From an uncultured Blautia sp. (lineage in GTDB: Bacteria; Bacillota; Clostridia; Lachnospirales; Lachnospiraceae): DNA of 10,188 nt. Under the pieces are notes generated by a model. That model was not told the origin of the DNA, ran no database searches, and worked only from the letters and a program-made list of their open reading frames with translations. This document shows positions 1 to 5,917 of this stretch, one piece after another; positions within the stretch are counted from its first letter, which is position 1; the number at the start of each line of letters is the position of its first letter. A program made the position numbers and the translations under genes. The stretch is taken from the NCBI GenBank assembly GCA_900541345.1, contig UQJE01000087.1:1-10188 (forward strand), read 5' to 3'.

Positions 1-47
1 CCTAATAGGACTACATTTCTGATTCTGTCGGTTCTAAAAACGTCCAT
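1..47 (-). CDS. Elongation factor G-like GTPase, N-terminal fragment
   Basis: Only the first 15 codons and two bases of the 16th are in the window. They read MDVFRTDRIRNVVLLG, which resembles the residues just before the P-loop (GHGGCGKT) in the second, EF-G2-like elongation factor G common in Lachnospiraceae. A strong AGGGAGGT ribosome binding site (minus strand, bases 55-62) lies 7 bases before the ATG, and a good sigma-A promoter lies upstream, so this is the true 5' end of a gene. The P-loop itself is outside the window. Full EF-G paralogues are about 690 residues and act in ribosome translocation or recycling; which role applies here cannot be judged. The family call rests on a short but characteristic N-terminus. 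Confidence 0.6.
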   Translation of the reverse strand, partial: MDVFRTDRIRNVVLL

Positions 48-81
48 ATGTAATACCTCCCTGTTTGTCTAATATGTCTAT

Positions 82-110
82 ATTTTACTAAAATCTAAAA
101 CAAATTTCAA
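82..110 (-). promoter_or_regulatory. Sigma-A promoter of the leftward EF-G-like gene
   Basis: Read on the minus strand, TTGAAA (bases 105-110) and TAAAAT (82-87) are separated by 17 bases. Transcription would start near base 75, giving a leader of about 28 bases with a strong ribosome binding site. Confidence 0.65.
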
Positions 111-179
111 GTATTTTATATAAATTATTCTTAATTTTTTTTGAATTCTCTTGTGTAATTTCGTCATTTCCATATGTAA

Positions 180-208
180 TTGACTTTTTTCCCCTTATCT
201 TTTAAAAT
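180..208 (+). promoter_or_regulatory. Sigma-A promoter of tyrA-aroA
   Basis: TTGACT (180-185) and TAAAAT (203-208) are separated by 17 bases. The expected start near base 215 leaves a leader of only about 30 bases before the tyrA ATG, too short for a T-box or other amino-acid-sensing leader. Control of this unit is therefore probably at initiation or by enzyme feedback. Confidence 0.65.
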
Positions 209-227
209 ATACAGGTAAATACGCAGT

Positions 228-236
228 GGGAAAGGA
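228..236 (+). promoter_or_regulatory. Ribosome binding site that sets the tyrA start
   Basis: GGGAAAGGA sits about 10 bases before the ATG at 247. The in-frame GTG at 226 lies at the front edge of this site and has no binding site of its own, so 247 is the better start. Confidence 0.6.
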
Positions 237-246
237 CAATATACAT

Positions 247-1338
247 ATGAAAACCATCGGTTTTATCGGTCTTGGTTTAATAGGCGGCTCTATTGCCAAA
301 GCGATCCGGAAACATCATTCGGATTACCGTCTTTTTGCCTATGACAAAAACAGAGAAACTCTCGCCGCCGCTCTGGAGAGCGGTATTATTGACGGAGTAT
401 GCGAAGAAAATGACAGCCGTTTCTTTTCCTGCGACTATCTTTTTCTCTGCACACCCGTTGAGTTTAATATAGAATATCTGAATAAAATAAAAGATTCCAT
501 TCAGGACAACTGCATCGTCACAGACGTTGGAAGCGTAAAGGGCATGATTCACGACAAAGTGGAATCCCTTCATCTCGGCAGGCATTTTATAGGAGGGCAC
601 CCTATGGCAGGCTCAGAAAAATCCGGTTTTTCTTCTTCTGACGACCTCCTTCTGGAAAATGCCTACTATATTATTACACCGGGAGGAGAAGTGCCTTTGG
701 AACGTCTTATGGATTTTACAGAGCTCATCACTTCACTGGGCGCCATTCCTATAGTTCTTACAAGTGAAGAACATGACTTTATTACTGCAGGTGTCAGTCA
801 TCTGCCCCACATTATCGCAGCCGCTCTTGTAAATCTTGTAAGCATTCTCGACAACGATGCAGAATATATGAAGACGATTGCCGCGGGAGGTTTTCGTGAT
901 ATTACAAGAATCGCCTCTTCTTCTCCTGTCATGTGGCAGCAGATCTGCCTGGAAAACCAGGAAAATATTTCCAATGTGCTGGATGACTATATCCGTATGC
1001 TGATTCAGATACGATATTTTGTAGACAACAAAGATGCGGACAGCCTCTATCAGCTTTTCGCCTCCTCAAGAGATTATCGTGATTCCATTGATATAACAGA
1101 CAACGGTCTGATTAAAAAAGCTTTTGTCCTTTATCTTGATATTGCTGATGAAGCCGGAGGAATCGCTACCATTGCCACAATTCTTGCAATGGATAAGATC
1201 AGCATCAAAAATATTGGCATTATCCACAACCGAGAATTTGAAGAAGGCGTTCTCAAAATCGAATTTTATGAGGAAGACGCTATGAGACGCGCCTCTGCCC
1301 TTCTTACCAAACGGAACTATACACTATATGAACGATAG
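247..1338 (+). CDS. tyrA: Prephenate dehydrogenase with C-terminal ACT domain
   Basis: TyrA oxidatively decarboxylates prephenate to 4-hydroxyphenylpyruvate with NAD(P)+, the committed step to tyrosine in the cytoplasm. From the ATG at 247 the product has 363 residues. The N-terminal Rossmann domain carries GLGLIGGS at residues 8-15, the VTDVGSVK segment is at 91-98, and the family signature GGHPMAGSE is at 116-124, with the conserved His at 118. A helical dehydrogenase domain follows to about residue 285. The last 70 or so residues (ADEAGGIATI onward) form an ACT domain, which in Firmicute TyrA proteins is the usual site for tyrosine feedback inhibition. aroA follows 9 bases downstream, so the two are very likely co-transcribed. 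A longer GTG start at 226 is possible but would overlap the binding site. The family call is secure; feedback by tyrosine is inferred. Confidence 0.95.
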   Translation: MKTIGFIGLGLIGGSIAKAIRKHHSDYRLFAYDKNRETLAAALESGIIDGVCEENDSRFFSCDYLFLCTPVEFNIEYLNKIKDSIQDNCIVTDVGSVKGMIHDKVESLHLGRHFIGGHPMAGSEKSGFSSSDDLLLENAYYIITPGGEVPLERLMDFTELITSLGAIPIVLTSEEHDFITAGVSHLPHIIAAALVNLVSILDNDAEYMKTIAAGGFRDITRIASSSPVMWQQICLENQENISNVLDDYIRMLIQIRYFVDNKDADSLYQLFASSRDYRDSIDITDNGLIKKAFVLYLDIADEAGGIATIATILAMDKISIKNIGIIHNREFEEGVLKIEFYEEDAMRRASALLTKRNYTLYER

Positions 1339-1347
1339 GATAAAAAT

Positions 1348-2622
1348 ATGGATATTAAAAAACTGAAAAATTTAGAAGGAACCCTTTCTGTTCCGGGAGA
1401 TAAATCAATTTCTCACCGTGCCGTAATGTTTGGTTCTCTCGCACAGGGTACTACAAAAATCAGCGGTTTTCTTGAAGGAGCAGACTGTCTTTCCACAATC
1501 CGCTGTTTCCGTAAAATGGGCATTTCTGTAGAACAAAACGGTTCTGATGTACTTGTTTACGGAAAAGGACTTCATGGACTTTCCGCACCGTCTGATGTTC
1601 TCGACACAGGAAACAGCGGTACAACAACACGATTAATTTCCGGAATTCTTGCAGGTCAAAACTTCTCCTCCATCCTTACAGGAGATGAGTCCATTCAGTC
1701 ACGCCCTATGAACCGCATTATAACCCCTTTAAAAGAGATGGGCGCAGATATTACAAGTTTAAAGAATAATGGCTGCGCACCTCTTTCCATACAGGGAACA
1801 CAACTTTACGGTATCCACTATAACTCCCCCGTTGCATCTGCACAGGTAAAATCCTGTATTCTTCTTGCAGGAATGTATGCAGACGGAGAAACGAAAGTAA
1901 CAGAACCTGTTCTTTCCAGAAATCATACGGAGATTATGCTGAATTATTTTGGAGCAGATGTACGCTCTTTCGGAACAACTGCCTGTATTTCTCCGGAACC
2001 TGTACTGACCGCAAGGGAAATCTCTGTTCCCGGAGACATTTCCTCTGCCGCTTATTTTATCGCCGCAGGGCTTCTCACTCCGAACAGTGAAATCCTTCTG
2101 AAAAACGTGGGAATCAATCCTACCAGAGACGGTATCCTTAAAGTATGCCGCCAGATGGGCGCAGACATTACGCTTTTAAATGAAAATCAGCAGGGCGAGC
2201 CCACTGCCGATCTTCTCATTCGCACAAGCAGCCTTCACGGTACAATCATAGAAGGAGAGATTATCCCAACTTTAATTGATGAGCTTCCTGTCATTGCTAT
2301 AATGGCAGCTTTTGCACAAGGAAAAACCATTATCCGCGACGCTCAGGAACTGAAAGTAAAAGAATCTGACCGAATTGCCGTTATGTGTGAAAATCTGAAA
2401 CGCATGGGCGCAGACGTCACACCAACTGAGGACGGTATGATTATAGACGGAGGCAAACCCCTTCACGGAGCATGCATTGACTCCCATCTTGACCACCGCA
2501 TTGCCATGTCTTTTGCTGTGGCAGGCGCAATTTGTGACGGAGTTCTTTCTATAAGCGGCGGAGAATGTGTAAATATTTCCTATCCGGAATTTTATAAAGA
2601 CCTCTATTCCCTGTCAAAATAG
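1348..2622 (+). CDS. aroA: 3-phosphoshikimate 1-carboxyvinyltransferase (EPSP synthase), class II motifs
   Basis: The enzyme transfers the enolpyruvyl group of phosphoenolpyruvate to shikimate-3-phosphate, the penultimate step to chorismate. At 424 residues it is full length. Visible motifs are PGDKSISHR (residues 16-24, Lys19 and Arg24), GNSGTTTR (88-95), SAQVK (164-168), RNHTE (191-195), NPTR (257-260), DELP (Asp311 at the catalytic aspartate position), KESDRI (338-343) and DHRIAM (382-387). GDKS, SAQxK, RxHTE and NxTR together are the four motifs used to define class II enzymes, as in Agrobacterium CP4. The class I pattern of E. coli is absent. The residue matching E. coli Gly96 and CP4 Ala100 is Gly91, so the motif set and the main inhibitor-site residue give different hints about glyphosate sensitivity. 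The ribosome binding site is a weak AGGAT just before the start, with the stop of tyrA inside the leader, which fits translational coupling. Confidence 0.96.
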   Translation: MDIKKLKNLEGTLSVPGDKSISHRAVMFGSLAQGTTKISGFLEGADCLSTIRCFRKMGISVEQNGSDVLVYGKGLHGLSAPSDVLDTGNSGTTTRLISGILAGQNFSSILTGDESIQSRPMNRIITPLKEMGADITSLKNNGCAPLSIQGTQLYGIHYNSPVASAQVKSCILLAGMYADGETKVTEPVLSRNHTEIMLNYFGADVRSFGTTACISPEPVLTAREISVPGDISSAAYFIAAGLLTPNSEILLKNVGINPTRDGILKVCRQMGADITLLNENQQGEPTADLLIRTSSLHGTIIEGEIIPTLIDELPVIAIMAAFAQGKTIIRDAQELKVKESDRIAVMCENLKRMGADVTPTEDGMIIDGGKPLHGACIDSHLDHRIAMSFAVAGAICDGVLSISGGECVNISYPEFYKDLYSLSK

Positions 2623-2630
2623 AGATTTTT
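2602..2630 (+). terminator. Weak hairpin over the aroA stop codon
   Basis: CTCTATT (2602-2608) can pair with AATAGAG (2618-2624) across a 9-base loop, followed by A and five T. The stem is only 7 AT-rich pairs and overlaps the aroA stop codon. It may be a weak intrinsic terminator; nothing stronger lies between aroA and ldhA. Confidence 0.35.
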
Positions 2631-2673
2631 ATATTGGACTAATTTTATCCTTTTTATTTTGTGTAAAATATCG

Positions 2674-2679
2674 TATAAT
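2674..2679 (+). promoter_or_regulatory. -10 box of the ldhA promoter
   Basis: A perfect TATAAT lies 45 bases before the ldhA start. No good -35 box sits 16-18 bases upstream; that stretch is T-rich (TTTTTA at 2651-2656). Such a promoter often depends on an activator, or on a redox repressor such as Rex. I could not identify a convincing operator. Confidence 0.45.
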
Positions 2680-2724
2680 ACTATTGAACTCATTACATAC
2701 TAGAAATAGAAAGGAGCAGTTTTT

Positions 2725-3714
2725 ATGAAAATTTTATTTTATGGTACTAAAAATTATGACGAACAGTTCTTCCAGAAGCTTCTGCCTTCTTTTCCAGGTA
2801 TAGAAATCAAGTTTATCGAAGCAAATATCCATGTGGAAACGGCTGCTCTTGCAAAAGGCTATGATGCCATCTGTGCATTTGTAAATGCAGACCTTGGTAC
2901 AGATGTCATTGAAGCGCTTCATCAGTGCGGCGTAAAACTGATTCTTATGCGATGTGCAGGATATAATAATGTAGATCTTGAAACAACAAAAAAATATGGC
3001 ATTGCGGTGATGCGTGTGCCGGGATATTCCCCGGAAGCCGTAGCAGAGCACGCAATGGCGCTTGTGCTCACAGCAAATCGACATACTCATAAAGCATACA
3101 TTAAATGCAGAGAAAATAACTTTGCCTTAAACGGTCTCATGGGTGTCAATCTTTATCAGAAAACGGCCGGTATTGTAGGTACTGGTAAAATCGGCCAGGC
3201 AATGGCGCGTATCTGTCACGGATTCGGCATGAATGTAATCGCTTATGACCGTTATCCAAATAACTCTCTTGATTTTGTAAAATATGTATCACTGAACGAG
3301 CTCCTCTCCTCCAGTGATTTAATCAGTCTCCACTGCCCTCTGACAGACGAGACAAAGCACCTTATCAACGAAGAATCCATATCGAAAATGAAAGATGGTG
3401 TTATTCTTGTAAACACTTCAAGAGGTGGGCTTATTAAGACAGATGATTTGATTGCTGGAATCCGCGACCATAAATTTTTTGCGGTTGGTCTTGACGTATA
3501 CGAGGAAGAAACAGATTTTGTATATGAAGATATGTCTGAGCGCATTCTTCCAAGTTCTACTATCCAACGCCTTCTTTCCTTCCCGAATGTGACTATGACT
3601 TCTCATCAGGGATTCTTTACCGAAGAAGCACTTACAAATATTGCAGAGACAACTCTTGAAAATGCATCCGCATTTATGAATGGAGCAGAATTAAAAAATC
3701 AGGTACTCTCCTGA
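2725..3714 (+). CDS. ldhA: D-lactate dehydrogenase (D-2-hydroxyacid dehydrogenase family)
   Basis: This NAD-dependent cytoplasmic enzyme reduces pyruvate to D-lactate and regenerates NAD+ in fermentation. The 329-residue product equals E. coli LdhA in length and matches what I recall of it along its whole length: RCAGYNNVDLET in place of RCAGFNNVDLDA, EAVAEHA, KTAGIVGTGKIG, SLHCPLT and VNTSRGGLI. The nucleotide-binding loop is GTGKIGQA at residues 152-159, followed by Asp175 at the end of strand 2, which favours NADH over NADPH. Catalytic residues of the family are present as Arg233, a Glu at 260-262 and His294 in SHQGFFTEEAL. AAGGAG (2711-2716) lies 8 bases before the ATG. The gene appears monocistronic, between its own -10 box and a strong terminator. 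A branched 2-hydroxyacid dehydrogenase is possible, but the close match to LdhA argues for pyruvate as substrate. Confidence 0.88.
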   Translation: MKILFYGTKNYDEQFFQKLLPSFPGIEIKFIEANIHVETAALAKGYDAICAFVNADLGTDVIEALHQCGVKLILMRCAGYNNVDLETTKKYGIAVMRVPGYSPEAVAEHAMALVLTANRHTHKAYIKCRENNFALNGLMGVNLYQKTAGIVGTGKIGQAMARICHGFGMNVIAYDRYPNNSLDFVKYVSLNELLSSSDLISLHCPLTDETKHLINEESISKMKDGVILVNTSRGGLIKTDDLIAGIRDHKFFAVGLDVYEEETDFVYEDMSERILPSSTIQRLLSFPNVTMTSHQGFFTEEALTNIAETTLENASAFMNGAELKNQVLS

Positions 3715-3734
3715 ATATAGTACACAAAAACAAC

Positions 3735-3762
3735 AATCCGGCAGAAACAACTCTGCCGGATT
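3735..3762. terminator. Bidirectional intrinsic terminator between convergent genes
   Basis: A perfect 11-pair stem (AATCCGGCAGA at 3735-3745 with its complement at 3752-3762) closes a 6-base loop. ATTATTA follows on the plus strand and GTTGTTTTTG on the minus strand. It lies between ldhA and the leftward lipoprotein gene, so it can end both transcripts. Confidence 0.85.
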
Positions 3763-3766
3763 ATTA

Positions 3767-4372
3767 TTAATATACCTGTTCAAAGGTTTCCATATTGTCA
3801 CCTGTATAGAAAATCTGTCCGTCATTTGTATAAATAACTTTCTCTTTTCCCCGTTCTCCAGGCTTTACATTCACGTCACACTCGTAAAAAACTCTTCCTT
3901 CTTCCTCAGGAAGCATTTTATCTGCATTGTTGTATTCATCTCCTCCGATATTTTTTCCCGGAGCCACCTCAGAAAGATTGTCCGCTCCATCACTCCATCC
4001 AAGATCGCGTGCTTCTTTCTTCGTTATATAATTTGATGGAAGATGCCCATATTCATGAATATAGAGAATAACCTCATCTTTATCTGTATAAGCGCCATCT
4101 CTCTCTGGTTTTGTTTCTACAGATTCTTCCTTTTCCACTTTTTCCGAACCCCCATCCAAATCTACTTCCGGGTCATCTACAAGCATATCCTCGTCCATCA
4201 CCTCGAACTGATCATCTCCCTGATTGCCTTCCTCAAGAGCCTGAAGTTCTTCCTCATCAAGGGGAACAAGATCCTCTGAAAAAACCTCTTCCTCTGACTC
4301 TTTTCCGCAGCCTGCTGTTGTAAAAGCCAGCAGAACCATAAGACCTGCTGCAAAAATCCGTGTTTTCTTCAT
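3767..4372 (-). CDS. Lipoprotein with a barnase-type ribonuclease domain lacking the catalytic histidine
   Basis: The 201-residue product begins with a lipoprotein signal peptide: KK, a hydrophobic stretch and the lipobox TAGC, with Cys22 as the lipidated residue. Residues 24-93 form a very acidic linker (30 Asp/Glu and 5 Lys/Arg in 70). Residues 95-201 align without gaps to mature barnase with a constant offset of 91: PSNYITKKEARDLGW matches PDNYITKSEAQALGW, and VAPGKNIGGD matches VAPGKSIGGD. Conserved functional positions are Lys118 (barnase Lys27), Glu164 (Glu73, general base) and Arg174 (Arg83). Changed ones are Lys178 for Arg87, Ala150 for Arg59 and Asn193 for His102, the general acid. 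The protein is probably anchored outside the cell membrane and may bind RNA rather than cut it; loss of activity is inferred. No barstar gene is beside it. AAAGGAGG overlaps the stop codon of the flavoprotein gene, 11 bases upstream, so it is the last gene of the nfo operon. Confidence 0.88.
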   Translation of the reverse strand: MKKTRIFAAGLMVLLAFTTAGCGKESEEEVFSEDLVPLDEEELQALEEGNQGDDQFEVMDEDMLVDDPEVDLDGGSEKVEKEESVETKPERDGAYTDKDEVILYIHEYGHLPSNYITKKEARDLGWSDGADNLSEVAPGKNIGGDEYNNADKMLPEEEGRVFYECDVNVKPGERGKEKVIYTNDGQIFYTGDNMETFEQVY

Positions 4373-4383
4373 GTAAACCTCCT

Positions 4384-4941
4384 TTATCTGCTCTCTTCGT
4401 TTAATTTTTTTCCGAGATTTTTTACTGCTTCTAAAATGTCTTCCCTTTCTCTTACAGGAACTTTATCTGTTTTATCTACATATACCGTATCTAACACTTC
4501 ACAGTTTAACTGGTTAAGAAGCATTTTGGAAGTGCTCTCCGCTTTTTCTCTCGGTCCGATACTTCCTGCTGCAAGAAGAATCCCTCCTGTCTTTTTCTTT
4601 GGTACAGGGTCTTCTTTTCTTATATATCTTGCACTGAAATATGTCTGCAAGCGACTTAAAACAGCAAGCAGCATTCCTGTAATTTCCTCAAAATACACAG
4701 GAGAGGCAAGAATAATGTGATCACATTCCTGGATATAATCAAAAATCTCCTGCATTCCATCTTTTATGGCACAGCCTTGGTTTTTAAAACACCATCTGCA
4801 GTCAATACAAGGGCGAACATCTGCATAATAAGCATCCAGAACTTTTAGATCGGAAGACAGTTCCTCTTCTAAAGTGGTAATCATTGTCATGGTATCTCCT
4901 TTTTTCCTTGGAGAACCGTTTAATATCAGTGTTTTTTTCAT
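4384..4941 (-). CDS. Flavodoxin-fold NAD(P)H-dependent reductase, iron-sulfur flavoprotein type
   Basis: The 185-residue protein has the NADPH-dependent FMN reductase fold. LILNGSPRKKGDT (residues 5-17) is the FMN phosphate loop and ASPVYF (79-84) is the second flavin loop. Between them lies C-x2-C-x2-C-x5-C (Cys45, 48, 51 and 57), the compact cysteine arrangement that binds a 4Fe-4S cluster in archaeal iron-sulfur flavoproteins (Isf). It is probably a cytoplasmic electron-transfer protein or reductase; the substrate cannot be read from the sequence. The start lies 3 bases after the nfo stop codon. Its binding site GGAGAG is inside the end of nfo and the nfo stop is in the spacer, a layout typical of translational coupling. 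In many relatives the cysteines are only partly conserved, so cluster binding is likely but not certain. Confidence 0.85.
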   Translation of the reverse strand: MKKTLILNGSPRKKGDTMTMITTLEEELSSDLKVLDAYYADVRPCIDCRWCFKNQGCAIKDGMQEIFDYIQECDHIILASPVYFEEITGMLLAVLSRLQTYFSARYIRKEDPVPKKKTGGILLAAGSIGPREKAESTSKMLLNQLNCEVLDTVYVDKTDKVPVREREDILEAVKNLGKKLNEESR

Positions 4942-4944
4942 CTT

Positions 4945-5778
4945 TTACTCTCCGTATTTTTCTCTTAAAAGTGCAATTTCCTCTGTCCAGCCCGCATCGT
5001 CATTTGGCGTTTCCAAAATAAACGGAATTCCTTTTAATGCGGGGTGACGGGTAACAGCAGAAAGCGCTTCCAGCCCAATCTCTCCCTCTCCGATTTTTGC
5101 ATGTCGATCCTTATGGCTTCCCAATCCGTTCATACTGTCGTTTAAGTGAATTGCCTTTAAATTTGAAAGACCGATTATGCGGTCAAACTCCTCTAAAACC
5201 TCGTCCAGGTGATTTACAATATCGTAGCCCGCATCCCACACATGACAAGTATCCAGACAAACCCCCAGCTTTTCTTTTTTTTCCACAAGATTTATAATTT
5301 CCCGGATTTCTTCAAAACGTCCCCCTACCTCAGAACCTTTCCCTGCCATCGTCTCCAAAAGAACAATCGTAGACTGTTCCTCCGTGAGAACATCATTTAA
5401 AATTTCCGCAATTTTTTGAATGCCGATTTCCACACCCTGTCCTACATGGCTTCCAGGATGGAAATTATAATAGTTTCCAGGTGTCGCCTCCATGCGTTTC
5501 ATATCGTCCGCCATGATTTCTCTTGCGAAATCCCGTAAATCTTCTTTTGCGGCACAGGCATTCATAGTGTACGGCGCATGAGCTACTATCTTACCAAAAT
5601 GATTCTCCTCTGCAATTGCAAGAAATTTCTCCACATCTTTCAGATCCAGTTCCTTTGCCTTTCCGCCTCTTGGATTTCTTGTGAAAAATGCCAGGGTATT
5701 TCCTCCGTTTTTCACCATCTGACGCCCCATAGCCGCATATCCTTTAGAGGAAGATGCATGATTTCCAATATATAACAT
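4945..5778 (-). CDS. nfo: Endonuclease IV (AP endonuclease)
   Basis: Nfo cuts the DNA backbone 5' to abasic sites and removes blocked 3' ends in base excision repair. The 277-residue TIM-barrel protein is full length. All nine zinc ligands known from E. coli Nfo can be placed: His67, His107 (NFHPGSH), Glu142 (LLETMAGKG), Asp176 and His179 (CLDTCHVWDAGYD), His211 (HLNDS), Asp224 and His226 (HKDRHAKIGEG), and Glu256 (FILETPND). The start ATG is preceded by AAAGGA at 10 bases, and no better upstream start is visible. It is the first gene of a leftward operon with the flavoprotein and the barnase-like lipoprotein. Confidence 0.96.
   Translation of the reverse strand: MLYIGNHASSSKGYAAMGRQMVKNGGNTLAFFTRNPRGGKAKELDLKDVEKFLAIAEENHFGKIVAHAPYTMNACAAKEDLRDFAREIMADDMKRMEATPGNYYNFHPGSHVGQGVEIGIQKIAEILNDVLTEEQSTIVLLETMAGKGSEVGGRFEEIREIINLVEKKEKLGVCLDTCHVWDAGYDIVNHLDEVLEEFDRIIGLSNLKAIHLNDSMNGLGSHKDRHAKIGEGEIGLEALSAVTRHPALKGIPFILETPNDDAGWTEEIALLREKYGE
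4948..4953 (-). promoter_or_regulatory. Coupled ribosome binding site of the flavoprotein gene
   Basis: GGAGAG lies within the last nfo codons. The nfo stop codon TAA sits in the 6-base spacer before the next ATG, so ribosomes ending nfo can re-initiate directly. Confidence 0.65.
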
Positions 5779-5814
5779 AAACTTAAATTCCTTTCTGCTT
5801 CATAGTTATTTTTT

Positions 5815-5843
5815 ATTTTATCAAAAATAGTTTAACATGAAAA
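5815..5843 (-). promoter_or_regulatory. Candidate promoter of the nfo operon
   Basis: Read on the minus strand, TAAAAT (5815-5820) has TTTTCA (5838-5843) 17 bases upstream. The -35 is poor (4 of 6). It lies back to back with the strong rightward promoter at 5854-5882, so the two directions may share control. Confidence 0.4.
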
Positions 5844-5853
5844 GAGATAGTTA

Positions 5854-5882
5854 TTGACGAAATGTATAAAAATTCATATAAT
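5854..5882 (+). promoter_or_regulatory. Strong sigma-A promoter of the transporter-capA unit
   Basis: TTGACG (5854-5859), a 17-base spacer and a perfect TATAAT (5877-5882) make this the best promoter in the window. The leader to the ATG at 5918 is about 28 bases and includes GGGAGG (5899-5904), 13 bases before the start, a longer spacing than usual. Confidence 0.8.
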
Positions 5883-5917
5883 TTTAATAGATTTTAGAGG
5901 GAGGTTATAAATCTATT

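Noticed and set aside
44..180. Direct repeat CCATATGTAAT at 44-54 and 170-180
   Set aside because: Only 11 bases, AT-rich, and one copy overlaps the EF-G start codon. It could be an operator pair but nothing else supports it.
226..246. GTG start giving a tyrA product 7 residues longer
   Set aside because: It lies at the front of the ribosome binding site that fits the ATG at 247, and the Rossmann strand begins directly after that ATG.
48..246. T-box or riboswitch before tyrA-aroA
   Set aside because: The promoter at 180-208 leaves a leader of only about 30 bases, and no T-box motif is visible.
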